From Leisingera sp. S132 (GTDB taxonomy: Bacteria; Pseudomonadota; Alphaproteobacteria; Rhodobacterales; Rhodobacteraceae), in contig NZ_CP083553.1 in NCBI RefSeq assembly GCF_025144465.1, positions 2,664,001-2,728,000 of the forward strand: a DNA stretch of 64,000 nucleotides. The letters are read 5' to 3'. The notes under the pieces were generated by a model. The model was not told the origin of the DNA and did not search any database. It worked only from the letters and a program-made list of their open reading frames with translations. Below, one piece after another: positions 52,371-60,193 of this stretch (positions within the stretch are counted from its first letter, which is position 1; the number at the start of each line of letters is the position of its first letter). A program made the translations under genes and the position numbers.

Positions 52371-52534
52371 GCCCGGCACGGGATATAGCACTGGCCGGCG
52401 GAGGGAGGAAGAAGTTTTCACCGGTGGCAGGCGGCACAACAGCTTGCCGCAGGCAGGCGATTCCGCTTCGCAATCCGCTCAGACGCCAATGCGGCTTGAG
52501 CGGATCCTGATTGCACCAGCCTGAGGAGAAGACC

Positions 52535-52927
52535 ATGCAAGGACGATGCCTGTGCGGATCCGTGACATTCGAAGTTGAGATGCCGGTCCTGTCCGTTGTG
52601 AATTGCCATTGCGAAAGCTGCCGGCGGCAATGTTCGGCACCGATGACCACCTATATAGGCGTGAAAGACGGCCAATGGCGCTGGACGGGAGCAGAACCGG
52701 GACTGTACCGCTCCTCTCCCAAAGTGGAGCGGACATTTTGCAGGACCTGCGGCTCGCCCGTATCGTTCCGTTCGCAAGCGATGTCAGGCACGATGCATTT
52801 CTACGCGGCGGCGATGGCGGACCCGGAGGTCTTTGCGCCCTCCGTGCATGTCGCGCATGAGGAAAAGCTGTGCTGGTTCAACAGTGATGACGGTCTGCCC
52901 AAGCGCAACGGCCCGGAATACCTGTAA
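52535..52927 (+). CDS. GFA (CENP-V) family protein, second copy
   Basis: 130 residues. Cysteines CLCGSVTF, CHCESCRRQCSAP and FCRTCGSPVSF form the GFA zinc pattern. The ATG at 52535 is preceded by GAGGAGAAG. Function as for the first copy is uncertain. It is convergent with the DksA-type gene 9 bases downstream. Confidence 0.88.
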   Translation: MQGRCLCGSVTFEVEMPVLSVVNCHCESCRRQCSAPMTTYIGVKDGQWRWTGAEPGLYRSSPKVERTFCRTCGSPVSFRSQAMSGTMHFYAAAMADPEVFAPSVHVAHEEKLCWFNSDDGLPKRNGPEYL

Positions 52928-52936
52928 CAGCGCAGC

Positions 52937-53206
52937 CTATTTGAGCTGGCTGTCCTTGGAGCCGCGCCGGTTGATACCGCCGCGCGCCTGGTTGACGCCG
53001 TCACGCTCCTGCTGGCAGTCAATGCACAGCTTGACGCCGGGGATGGCAATGCGGCGCTTCTCCGGGATCGGCTCTTCGCATTCGGCGCAATGGGTCAGGC
53101 TTTCGCCGAGCGGGCGCTTTTGCGCCTTCAGCCGCGCCAGCTCATCATTGATCGAGGCCTCGATCTGTTCGTTCACCGCGCCGTCCTGCGCCCAGCCGCC
53201 TGCCAT
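52937..53206 (-). CDS. DksA/TraR-type C4 zinc-finger protein
   Basis: 89 residues. The C-terminal zinc finger is CAECEEPIPEKRR...CIDCQ. At this size it is a short DksA/TraR-family protein, lacking the full N-terminal coiled coil of DksA. It may bind RNA polymerase in the secondary channel. The gene faces the GFA gene. Confidence 0.85.
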   Translation of the reverse strand: MAGGWAQDGAVNEQIEASINDELARLKAQKRPLGESLTHCAECEEPIPEKRRIAIPGVKLCIDCQQERDGVNQARGGINRRGSKDSQLK

Positions 53207-53324
53207 GGTCCTTCCTCCTGTGCCAGAGGCGTAAATTTAGGAGCGCCAGAGCCGTCTGACCAGTGGCCGTCGCCCGCAATTTCCGAGTAAATCTATCAAC
53301 TATTTGATTTTATTGCATTTTCCA

Positions 53325-53353
53325 TTGACCGCCTCGCCCCCTGCAGCTAAACA
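53325..53353 (+). promoter_or_regulatory. candidate promoter of the 53.3-53.7 kb transcription unit
   Basis: TTGACC (53325-53330) and TAAACA (53348-53353) are separated by exactly 17 bases. Transcription would begin near 53360, in a stretch with no supported protein gene, and run through the CCAG array to the terminator at 53674-53699. Confidence 0.55.
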
Positions 53354-53375
53354 GAATGCAGAAATTGCAAGCAAG

Positions 53376-53582
53376 CCAGAATCACCAGGCCGCAAGCAGC
53401 CAGCGCTCCAGCACCCGTCAGGGCAGCCAGACAGCAAGCATCGCCAGCAACCAGCGTGATTTCAGCCAGCCGCGCCTAAAAGATACCAAGCCAGCAATTT
53501 TGCCAGCCCCCGCCCATTCAGCCGCGCACCCAGCAGTTTGCCAGGCCCGTGCCAGACAGGTTTCGCCGCCAGCCTTTGCCAG
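53376..53582 (+). repeat. CCAG-dense array (15 copies in about 207 bases)
   Basis: CCAG occurs 15 times between 53376 and 53582 (positions 53376, 53385, 53400, 53408, 53427, 53444, 53451, 53466, 53491, 53503, 53530, 53541, 53552, 53569, 53579), most preceded by G. About one copy would be expected at this GC content. Spacing is irregular (7-27 bases) and the phase relative to any reading frame shifts, so the signal looks nucleic-acid based. The 82-codon open frame here (53356-53604) has no homologue I recognise and no ribosome site. Confidence 0.6.
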
Positions 53583-53589
53583 CCGAGAA

Positions 53590-53606
53590 GGTCAGAGCTT
53601 CTGACC
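53590..53606 (+). repeat. hairpin GGTCAGA/TCTGACC
   Basis: A perfect 7-bp inverted repeat (53590-53596 with 53600-53606) with a 3-base loop follows the CCAG array and directly precedes the 22-bp palindrome. Confidence 0.7.
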
Positions 53607-53607
53607 A

Positions 53608-53629
53608 AATGTTTCGCGCGCGAAACATT
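53608..53629. repeat. 22-bp perfect palindrome
   Basis: AATGTTTCGCG (53608-53618) is followed by its exact reverse complement CGCGAAACATT (53619-53629). As DNA it could bind a symmetrical regulator; as RNA it would fold into a hairpin. The outer TGTTTC/GAAACA arms recall ParB sites but the inner spacing is 6 instead of 4. Confidence 0.8.
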
Positions 53630-53673
53630 GCGGCAGAACCACTGCCGTAAAGCCAGCATCATTGTCAGCAGAC

Positions 53674-53699
53674 AAAAAAAGGCGGTGCATTGCACCGCC
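53674..53699 (-). terminator. bidirectional terminator between rpoH and the CCAG unit
   Basis: GGCGGTGCA (53681-53689) pairs with TGCACCGCC (53691-53699). A run of seven A upstream gives a T-run for rpoH on the minus strand; TTTCC follows on the plus strand, so it can end both transcripts. Confidence 0.9.
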
Positions 53700-53726
53700 T
53701 TTCCGCTTTACTGCCAGAGCCGGGGA

Positions 53727-54623
53727 TCAGGCACTGTTCAGCATCCCCTTTTCCATCGCCAGGTCGCGCATCTTCTTCTGCAGCTTTTCAAACGCCCGCA
53801 CCTCGATCTGGCGGATCCGCTCGCGGCTGACATTGTACTGGGTGCTCAGGTCCTCCAGCGTAACCGCCTGGTCCATCAGCCGGCGCTGGGTCAGGATGTC
53901 TTTCTCGCGGTCGTTCAGCACGTCAAGCGCTTCTGCCAGCAGCTCGCGGCGGGCTTCCAGCTCATCGCGGGCTTCATAATCGCCGGCCTGGTCGGCGTCC
54001 TCATCCTCCAGCCAATCCTGCCACTGCATGGTGCCTTCGCCCTCGGAGCCGACGGTGGCATTCAGGGACGCATCGCCGCCGGACATCCGGCGGTTCATCG
54101 AGATCACCTCATCCTCGGTTACACCAAGGTCATGGGCGATCTGTGCGACATTTTCGGGGCGCAGGTCGCCCTCCTCCAGCGCGCCGATGCGGGCCTTGGC
54201 CTTGCGCAGATTGAAGAACAGCTTCTTCTGCGCTGAGGTGGTGCCAAGCTTTACCAAAGACCAAGAGCGCAAAATGTATTCCTGGATCGAGGCACGGATC
54301 CACCACATGGCGTAAGTTGCCAGGCGGAAGCCTTTTTCCGGATCAAAGCGTTTCACCGCCTGCATCAGGCCGACGTTGGCCTCAGAGATCACTTCGGCTT
54401 GCGGCAGGCCATAACCGCGGTAACCCATGGCGATCTTGGCCGCGAGCCGCAGATGGGACGTTACCATTTTATGGGCGGACTTTGCGTCCTGCTCCTCAAC
54501 CCAGCGCTTGGCCAGCATGTATTCCTCTTCCGGCTCCAGCAGCGGAAACTTGCGGATTTCCTGAAGATACCGGTTCAGGCCGCCTTCGGGCGTCGGGGCA
54601 GGCAGGTTTGCATAATTCGCCAT
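53727..54623 (-). CDS. rpoH: heat-shock sigma factor RpoH (sigma-32)
   Basis: 298 residues, normal length. Sigma-70 region 2 (SHLRLAAKIAMGYRGYGL, FRLATYAMWWIRASIQEYIL), the RpoH box QKKLFFNLRKAKA and region 4.2 (LEDLSTQYNVSRERIRQIE) are all present. It directs RNA polymerase to heat-shock and, in Rhodobacterales, singlet-oxygen response promoters. ATG 54623 (MANYANLP) is preceded by GGGAGGG; an upstream TTG (54641) is less likely. Confidence 0.95.
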   Translation of the reverse strand: MANYANLPAPTPEGGLNRYLQEIRKFPLLEPEEEYMLAKRWVEEQDAKSAHKMVTSHLRLAAKIAMGYRGYGLPQAEVISEANVGLMQAVKRFDPEKGFRLATYAMWWIRASIQEYILRSWSLVKLGTTSAQKKLFFNLRKAKARIGALEEGDLRPENVAQIAHDLGVTEDEVISMNRRMSGGDASLNATVGSEGEGTMQWQDWLEDEDADQAGDYEARDELEARRELLAEALDVLNDREKDILTQRRLMDQAVTLEDLSTQYNVSRERIRQIEVRAFEKLQKKMRDLAMEKGMLNSA

Positions 54624-54666
54624 ATAGAGTGTCCCTCCCAAAATGTATAAGGACTTAACATTAGCG

Positions 54667-54695
54667 CATATGTGTTAGCGCCAAGCCCTTTTCAA
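54667..54695 (-). promoter_or_regulatory. candidate rpoH promoter
   Basis: On the minus strand TTGAAA (54695-54690) and CATATG (54672-54667) are separated by 17 bases, giving a start near 54660 and a 37-base leader. The CTTGAA form of the -35 would also suit sigma-32-type recognition. Confidence 0.5.
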
Positions 54696-54784
54696 GGACC
54701 GCTTAAGGAATTCTTCTATGGTAGCCCGAGTCTTTTCGTCTGTGAATTGCGTCACAGGAGAGAACACGCTTATTTGCAGGGAAT

Positions 54785-55810
54785 TTACTGGTGTAAAGCG
54801 TCCAGCAGCGCGGCCATATCGGCGGGCAGCGGGGCTTCGAACCTGAGCGCCTCGCCGGTTACCGGGTGATCGAATCCCAGCACCGCCGCGTGCAGTGCCT
54901 GGCGAGGGAAGGCCTGTACCGCCGCCTGCCCGGCCTCGCTGAGGGCCTTGGCGGCCAATTTGCGGCGGCCGCCATAGGTGGGGTCGCCAATCAGCCCGTG
55001 GCCGGCATGGGCCATGTGCACCCGGATCTGGTGGGTGCGGCCGGTTTCCAGCCAGCATTCGATCAGCGCAAGGCTGGGCGGTGTGCCGAAACTTTCAACG
55101 ATACGGGCGCGGGTCACGGCGTGGCGTCCGCCCTGAAACAGCACCGCCTGGCGCTGGCGGTCGGTCTTGTGGCGGGCCAGCTGGGTGGTGAGTTTGAGGA
55201 TATTGCCCGGCTCAAAGCTGGCACCCTTGACGCCGCGCAGGCGCGGGTCGTTGCCGTCCGGCACGCCATAGCAGATGGCCTGATAATAGCGCTCTACCGT
55301 GTGTTTTTCGAACTGCGCCGCCAGTCCCTGGTGGGCTGCGTCGGACTTGGCCACCACCAGAAGGCCGCTGGTTTCCTTGTCGATCCGGTGCACGATGCCG
55401 GGGCGTTTGACACCGCCGACGCCGGAAAGGTTGCCGCCGAAGTGGTGCAGCAAAGCGTTGACCAGCGTGCCGGAAGGCGATCCCGGCGCCGGGTGCACCA
55501 CCATGCCTGCAGGCTTGTTGATGACAATCAGGTCTTCGTCCTCATGGACGATCTCCAGCGGGATGTCCTCGGGGCCGATGTGGCTGTCCTCGGCCTCCTC
55601 CACTTGAATGGCGATCTGCGCGCCCTCGGCTATCCTGGCTTTGGGATCCTGCACAACTGCGCCGTCGACGGTCAGCGCCCCCTCCTCGATCAGCCGGGCC
55701 AGCCGGGTGCGCGACAGCGAGGCCGCCTCTGGCACATCGCGCGAAACCGCTTTATCAAGCCGCTTAGGCGGGTTTTCCGCGATGACAAACTCAATCCGGC
55801 GGCTGCCCAT
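54785..55810 (-). CDS. rluD: RluA-family 23S rRNA pseudouridine synthase (RluD type)
   Basis: 341 residues. An N-terminal S4 domain (about 15-75, SLSRTRLARLIEEGAL) is followed by the catalytic domain with D144 in HRIDKETSGLLVVAK and the RTHQIRVHMAHAGH motif. It modifies uridines of 23S rRNA helix 69. MGSRRIEFV at 55810 is the best start; it shares the bases CATG (55808-55811) with the divergent gene at 55809. rpoH lies 161 bases downstream. Confidence 0.9.
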   Translation of the reverse strand: MGSRRIEFVIAENPPKRLDKAVSRDVPEAASLSRTRLARLIEEGALTVDGAVVQDPKARIAEGAQIAIQVEEAEDSHIGPEDIPLEIVHEDEDLIVINKPAGMVVHPAPGSPSGTLVNALLHHFGGNLSGVGGVKRPGIVHRIDKETSGLLVVAKSDAAHQGLAAQFEKHTVERYYQAICYGVPDGNDPRLRGVKGASFEPGNILKLTTQLARHKTDRQRQAVLFQGGRHAVTRARIVESFGTPPSLALIECWLETGRTHQIRVHMAHAGHGLIGDPTYGGRRKLAAKALSEAGQAAVQAFPRQALHAAVLGFDHPVTGEALRFEAPLPADMAALLDALHQ

Positions 55811-56114
55811 GACTGATCCTTCCGAGACCGAAATCCAAACGGAGCCACCGCAGATCCGGTTCCTGCGGCGGCTGGTGACCACCCTGACGGTGGTGATGAT
55901 TGGCGGGCTTGTAGTGATAATCTCTCTGCTTGTCATCCGCCTGCAGGCAAGCGATGCGCCGCTGCCTGCAGAAATCGCCCTGCCTGATGGCGTTGAGGCC
56001 GAAGCGGTGACCCTGGGACGCGATTGGATTGCCATCGTCAGTCAGGACAACCGCATCCTGATTTTTGACCGCGAGACCGGCGATCTGCGCCAGGAAGTTG
56101 AAATTACGAATTGA
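55809..56114 (+). CDS. small single-pass membrane protein (DUF6476-like)
   Basis: 101 residues. One transmembrane helix (about 24-46, TTLTVVMIGGLVVIISLLVI) and a C-terminal domain with LGRDWIAIVSQDNRILIFD. Such proteins sit next to rluD in many Rhodobacterales. The ATG at 55809 overlaps the rluD start codon on the other strand, so each gene's ribosome site lies inside the other. Role unknown. Confidence 0.75.
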   Translation: MTDPSETEIQTEPPQIRFLRRLVTTLTVVMIGGLVVIISLLVIRLQASDAPLPAEIALPDGVEAEAVTLGRDWIAIVSQDNRILIFDRETGDLRQEVEITN

Positions 56115-56123
56115 TCCGGCCGG

Positions 56124-56705
56124 TCAGGACCGCAGCAGCACCTTGTTGGAATCGATTGCCGCAGCGATTTGAGCATATTGGGTCTGCCGCTCCTGCGCCG
56201 CCTCGGCACTGCGCAGCAGGACAGTGGCCGCATCATCGAGGATCCGTGCCGCTTCCTGATTGACCGCAGCCAGCGCTGCGTCACTGACCGGTGTCAGCGG
56301 CCGGTTCGTTGTTTGCGCCGGGTCCGTTGAACTGGTGACCGTCACCCGCCCCCGGTTTGGATCCCTGTTTTGGCGGGCCAGCCGCTTCAGCTGCTGAGAC
56401 GTGTCCTGCAGGACCTCCCGCACCTCTTCATAGTCGCTACCTTTGGGAATGCCGCCGACCGCGGCCTCCAACCGTTCGGACAAGCAGTCAACCTGCAGAG
56501 ACGAATCGCCGGTGGACCCGCAAAAGGCCCTGGCAGCCGTCAATCCGCCGAGAAGCTCTGTCAAAAAGGCTGCCGATCCGAATTCACCTGCGGGCACCAC
56601 CACCGTGTAAACAAGCCCGCCCGGGGTCTGCGCCATGACGGGCGCAGCGCCGAATGTTAGGCCCGCAGCGCCTGCGGTCAAGATTCTGGTGGCTGTCTGG
56701 AACAT
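56124..56705 (-). CDS. uncharacterised exported protein
   Basis: 193 residues. A signal peptide (about 1-25, ending APVMA) is followed by a mostly helical protein with two cysteines (FCGSTGDSSLQVDCL) that could form a disulfide. No family was recognised. It is convergent with the DUF6476-like gene, 9 bases away. Confidence 0.65.
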   Translation of the reverse strand: MFQTATRILTAGAAGLTFGAAPVMAQTPGGLVYTVVVPAGEFGSAAFLTELLGGLTAARAFCGSTGDSSLQVDCLSERLEAAVGGIPKGSDYEEVREVLQDTSQQLKRLARQNRDPNRGRVTVTSSTDPAQTTNRPLTPVSDAALAAVNQEAARILDDAATVLLRSAEAAQERQTQYAQIAAAIDSNKVLLRS

Positions 56706-56857
56706 ATCATTACCCTCATTACAGTCTGAAACCGCTCATTGCGCGGCTCTTCTGGGCAGCATCCTGCCGGAGCATGCCCACTGCCATTGCGCCGTATTGC
56801 CCGATTCCCGGCTGCCCGTTAACCTTAACCCACCTCAAAGCATAAGGTTGTTTTATC

Positions 56858-57196
56858 ATGTATACCAGTATCTTGCGCGCAGCTTCATTGCTGGTTCCTC
56901 TGACCCTCGCAGGCCAAGCAGCCCTGGCACAGGCAAATCCGGCGCTGGACGAAGCCAAACGGCGGCTGGCGTGCGGTGCCGGGGTGCCGGTATCTGCCAG
57001 CTATCTTCCCAATGGCTCTCTCCAGGTGACCTGCCGTGCACCTGGCGCCGAAACCGTAGCGCAAGCCACTGCGGGCGGCGTGCCGGAAACCGGCCTGTCT
57101 GCCGGCGCCACGGCAGCCGTTGTCGGAGGTGCCTTGCTCGTGATCGTGGTGTCTGATGACGACGGCTCCACCACGACAACAACCACGACCGACTGA
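56858..57196 (+). CDS. uncharacterised exported protein with hydrophobic segment and poly-Thr tail
   Basis: 112 residues. A signal peptide (about 1-25, ending AALAQ) precedes a short domain with two cysteines, then a Gly/Ala/Val hydrophobic segment (about 78-98) and an acidic, Thr-rich C-terminus DDDGSTTTTTTTD. Similar tails occur in small marine bacterial envelope proteins of unknown role. A strong terminator follows. Confidence 0.65.
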   Translation: MYTSILRAASLLVPLTLAGQAALAQANPALDEAKRRLACGAGVPVSASYLPNGSLQVTCRAPGAETVAQATAGGVPETGLSAGATAAVVGGALLVIVVSDDDGSTTTTTTTD

Positions 57197-57243
57197 TACC
57201 GCCGTACCGTCAGCAGGGCGTAAAAAATCTTCGGCAAAACCGG

Positions 57244-57277
57244 AACGGGCCGCCGCAATGCCATGCGGCGGCCCGTT
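57244..57277. terminator. rho-independent terminator between 56858 gene and tRNA-His
   Basis: A perfect 13-bp inverted repeat (57244-57256 with 57265-57277, AACGGGCCGCCGC/GCGGCGGCCCGTT) with an 8-base loop ends the plus-strand gene and lies downstream of the minus-strand tRNA. Confidence 0.85.
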
Positions 57278-57406
57278 CTGCACTTGGGCAAGCCGCGCTG
57301 GCCGACGGTCTCCTCGAGGCCGCTGCCCCCTACCGCAAACAATTGCAGAGGAAGCTGCCGCACTTCACCGCGCGGAGCAAAAACCATGAGATAGTGAAGT
57401 GGAGTA

Positions 57407-57483
57407 TGGTACCGCCTCCCCGGCTTGAACGGGGGACCTCTGGATCCACAATCCAGCGCTCTAACCAACTGAGCTAAGGCGGC
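57407..57483 (-). tRNA. tRNA-His (anticodon GTG)
   Basis: 77 bases on the minus strand with encoded CCA. Acceptor GCCGCC pairs with GGCGGT; D-arm TAGCTCAGTTGGTTAGAGC; anticodon arm CTGGA-TTGTGGA-TCCAG with anticodon GTG at 57449-57447; T-arm CCCCG-TTCAAGC-CGGGG. This reads His codons. Confidence 0.95.
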
Positions 57484-57658
57484 ACTGAGGGGGCATTTAT
57501 AGCACGCTCCGGAGGCGTGCAAGAGGTTTTTGAACATTCCGTTTCAGAAATCCGCCTCTCAGAGAGACAGGCTGCCTGACTGCCCGCAACACATGCGGAC
57601 CGGAGCGGCTTCCAACTCGCAACCAGTTGCACTTAAACCAGATTTCCGCCGCCGGCCC

Positions 57659-58159
57659 CTATGAGACCGTAGCTTCCTGAAACGATAGATGCCAGGTCTG
57701 CTCCACCAGATCCTGGCCGTAATTGCGCACCGGGCGGCTGTCCTGCAACTGCCACCCGAAAGCGCGGTAAAGGGCGCAGGCGGTGCGGTGGCTTTCGTGG
57801 GTCTTCAGCATCATGCCGCTGTAGCCCGCAGCCCGGGCAAAGGCCATGCACTCACGCAACAACCGCTTGCCCAGCCCTTTGCCGCGCGCCTTTGGCGTCA
57901 GGAGAAACAGGCGCAATTGGGCTGTCCTTGCGTCCATTTTCATGCAGAAAACCGTGCCCAGACGTTCCTTGCCGCTGACCGCCATCCAGCCGCGCTCACA
58001 CGCGGGATCATGAGCTGCGCAGAAACCGTGGAGAATATCCGCGACCTGCACCCCGAAACTGCCGTCGAACCCGGCTTCGCGGGAATAGAGATCCTGGTGG
58101 CGTGCCACCAGCCATTGCATGTCGGTCGGGGCGAATCGGCGCAGCGTTACATCCATCAT
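57659..58159 (-). CDS. GNAT-family N-acetyltransferase
   Basis: 166 residues. The acetyl-CoA loop is LTPKARGKGLGKRLLREC and the second signature is ESHRTACALYRAFGWQL. The length and the RFAPTDMQWLVARHQDLYSR opening recall GNAT domains fused to MarR regulators, but no regulator is attached here. Two adjacent ATGs (58159 and 58156) are possible; upstream codons of the open frame lack support. Confidence 0.85.
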   Translation of the reverse strand: MMDVTLRRFAPTDMQWLVARHQDLYSREAGFDGSFGVQVADILHGFCAAHDPACERGWMAVSGKERLGTVFCMKMDARTAQLRLFLLTPKARGKGLGKRLLRECMAFARAAGYSGMMLKTHESHRTACALYRAFGWQLQDSRPVRNYGQDLVEQTWHLSFQEATVS

Positions 58160-58249
58160 ACAGGCAGTGTAGCGCAAACCCGGCTTGCGTTTCAGCCGGC
58201 GGCGGGCTAGCACCGGCATTCAAGCGGCTGACTGCCAGTGGAGTGCAAG

Positions 58250-58435
58250 ATGGGCATCAATACCGAACGCGACGTCGAAGCTAACATGCAGATCGGCCCG
58301 ACCGATCAGGGCATGGTGCGGATCTTCATCGAGGCGGATGGTGTCGAGATCCCGATGGACTTTGAACCGGAGGAAGCAGAAGAGATTGCTGACGAACTGC
58401 GGGCAGCAGCGCAGGCCGCACGTACTGTCAAGTAA
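58250..58435 (+). CDS. small conserved protein (DUF6324-like)
   Basis: 61 residues. MGINTERDVEANMQIGPTDQ opens a compact acidic protein ending AAQAARTVK; I associate it with a small Rhodobacterales family (DUF6324), with low certainty. GGAG lies 7 bases before the ATG. Role unknown. Confidence 0.65.
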   Translation: MGINTERDVEANMQIGPTDQGMVRIFIEADGVEIPMDFEPEEAEEIADELRAAAQAARTVK

Positions 58436-58560
58436 GATCAGCTTTCGGAAAATCCGCCTCTGTTTTCAGACGAATTTTCGAAACTGCATTTTTAGCTATT
58501 ATATCTATCTAAAGCCCCAGGGCTCACCTTTGTGCTCAGCCAGTTATCGGAGTGAGTAAG

Positions 58561-60090
58561 ATGGTGAACCTGACGAGCAGCACAGCCAACCCCTTTTTCT
58601 ATTCGGCGCAATTGACCGCTGTGACCAGCGGTGCGCGCGCGTCTCTGGGCGGGATTAATCCGGCCCTCGGTCTGAGCGCCGATGAATTGCAGCAGGAAGC
58701 CAACGCCCTGTTCGGCGGCCAGGGCCGCCGCGGAGCGGAAGGCCTGCCGCCTGCCGCCCACGGGTGGGAGAAGCCGCAGGTGCAGACTGCAGTCGTCAAG
58801 CTGGGCGGCGCCCCTGCTGCGCCTGACGCCGCGCCCCAATCCGGCATCCCGGCGGAGCAATCGGCCCCGGACGCATCGGTTGCACTGCAGACTGCCCCTG
58901 CCCCGGCGGAAAGCCCAGCCGCAGAGGTCCTGCCGCCGCTTGAGGTGACCCAGGCCAGCGCCGCCAGTCCGGAAGCCACCTATTATGAGAAGCGCATCTT
59001 CGAAATGGCCAAGGCGCTGCACACCCTTGCATCCCAGCCCTGGCCGGAAAACTCGGTGGCCCTCATCCTGCTGACCGGCCTGCCGGAAGAACAGTCAGAC
59101 GCCCCTGCGCAGCCCGCAGCAGAGCAACCGCAAACCCCGTCCCAGGACATCCCAGCCATTGTGACAGACACGACGGGCACCGAAGGCGACGACACGGTTG
59201 AACTGCGTGCCGATGTGATCCGCCGCGTCGCCACCGGTGACGGAGCTGATGCAGTGGCGCTGGAGGGACGCATCGTGCAGGGCGTTCACACCGACCGCAC
59301 CTCCGCCCGCCCCTTTGAAGGCCCCGGGTTCGGCTACGGCCGCCGGTTCAACCGCATGCAAGGCCTGGCGCTCGGGCATCGGCACGCGCCTGGCCAGGCG
59401 CGCAGGCAAGAACAGTTTTCCAATGCGGACTCGGTCTCGATCCGCGCCCGCCATGCCCGTAACATCAGTACCGGCGGCGGCGATGACGCGATTGCGATCC
59501 AGGCGGGCACGCTGCGCGGTGTCCGTGCCGGGGCAGGCGATGACAGTATCGCGGTTGCCGCCACTCTGGTGTCGCGGATCCGCGGAGGTGCCGGCAACGA
59601 CGTGATCTCGGTCGCGGCTCAGCGTGCCTTGCGCGGCCCGAACGAAGGCCCTGCGCCTGTTTACAATGCCGGCGCCCCGGCAGCGGAGAAGATGCGCCAG
59701 GCGCTCAGCAGCTACGCCCAGGTCAGCGGCGGCAGCGGAGATGACCAGATCACCCTGCAGGTGGGCGAGACGCTGGCCGCACGGGGTGGCAGCGGCGATG
59801 ACCGCTTCTCCTTGCAGGGCGGCACCGTGGCGCTGCAGTACAGCCTCGGCGACGGCCATGACACAGTTGAACTGAAAGAAGGTGCAAACGCCGTTGTGCA
59901 GCTGCGCGAAATGGGCGCCTCCGCCTACAGCTCCACGCGCGACGGTGACACGCTGACTCTGACCTTCGACACCGGCGGAAGCATCACCTTCACCAACGTG
60001 TCCCAAGGCGGCGCCATCGGTGTTGCGACCGGCCAGAACGCCCCCATCGCACTGCTGCACCAGCCCGCGGCAGTGAACACAACGGCCTGA
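58561..60090 (+). CDS. RTX-like calcium-binding repeat protein
   Basis: 509 residues. The first 205 are Ala/Pro-rich and low complexity. From about 208 onward GD-rich repeats occur: GTEGDDTVEL, STGGGDDAIAIQ, AGAGDDSIAV, GGAGNDVISV, GGSGDDQITL, GGSGDDRFSL, LGDGHDTVEL, typical of calcium-binding beta-rolls. A basic insert (about 247-291, TDRTSARPFEGPGFGYGRR, continuing with HRHAPGQARRQ) breaks the array. No signal peptide is seen, as expected for type I secretion, but no type I genes are near. ATG 58561 has GGAG before it; a GTG at 58552 is less likely. Preceded by an AT-rich promoter region. Confidence 0.72.
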   Translation: MVNLTSSTANPFFYSAQLTAVTSGARASLGGINPALGLSADELQQEANALFGGQGRRGAEGLPPAAHGWEKPQVQTAVVKLGGAPAAPDAAPQSGIPAEQSAPDASVALQTAPAPAESPAAEVLPPLEVTQASAASPEATYYEKRIFEMAKALHTLASQPWPENSVALILLTGLPEEQSDAPAQPAAEQPQTPSQDIPAIVTDTTGTEGDDTVELRADVIRRVATGDGADAVALEGRIVQGVHTDRTSARPFEGPGFGYGRRFNRMQGLALGHRHAPGQARRQEQFSNADSVSIRARHARNISTGGGDDAIAIQAGTLRGVRAGAGDDSIAVAATLVSRIRGGAGNDVISVAAQRALRGPNEGPAPVYNAGAPAAEKMRQALSSYAQVSGGSGDDQITLQVGETLAARGGSGDDRFSLQGGTVALQYSLGDGHDTVELKEGANAVVQLREMGASAYSSTRDGDTLTLTFDTGGSITFTNVSQGGAIGVATGQNAPIALLHQPAAVNTTA

Positions 60091-60193
60091 GCCTGAAGCT
60101 GCCAGCAGCGCACCGCAGGTGCGCTGCCCGGCCCAAGGCTGCAAAGAGGCCCTGGCGCAGCCGGGGCCTCTGCAGGCGCGGGAGCCTCCCCGA

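Noticed and set aside
52247-52400. Glycine riboswitch upstream of the amidinotransferase
   Set aside because: There is a GGAGAG segment, but the CCGAAGG-GCAA and CTCTCAGGC core elements are missing.
53376-53582. CCAG array as a CRISPR
   Set aside because: The repeated unit is only 4-5 bases and the spacing is irregular (7-27 bases); no cas genes are present.
53356-53604. 82-codon open frame across the CCAG array
   Set aside because: It starts almost at the predicted transcription start, has no ribosome site, and the CCAG motif shifts frame along it. Composition (Gln/Ser/Ala, then Pro/Ala) follows the DNA repeat rather than a fold.
53608-53629. Palindrome as a canonical parS site
   Set aside because: parS has 4 bases between TGTTTC and GAAACA; here there are 6, and no parAB genes are in the window.
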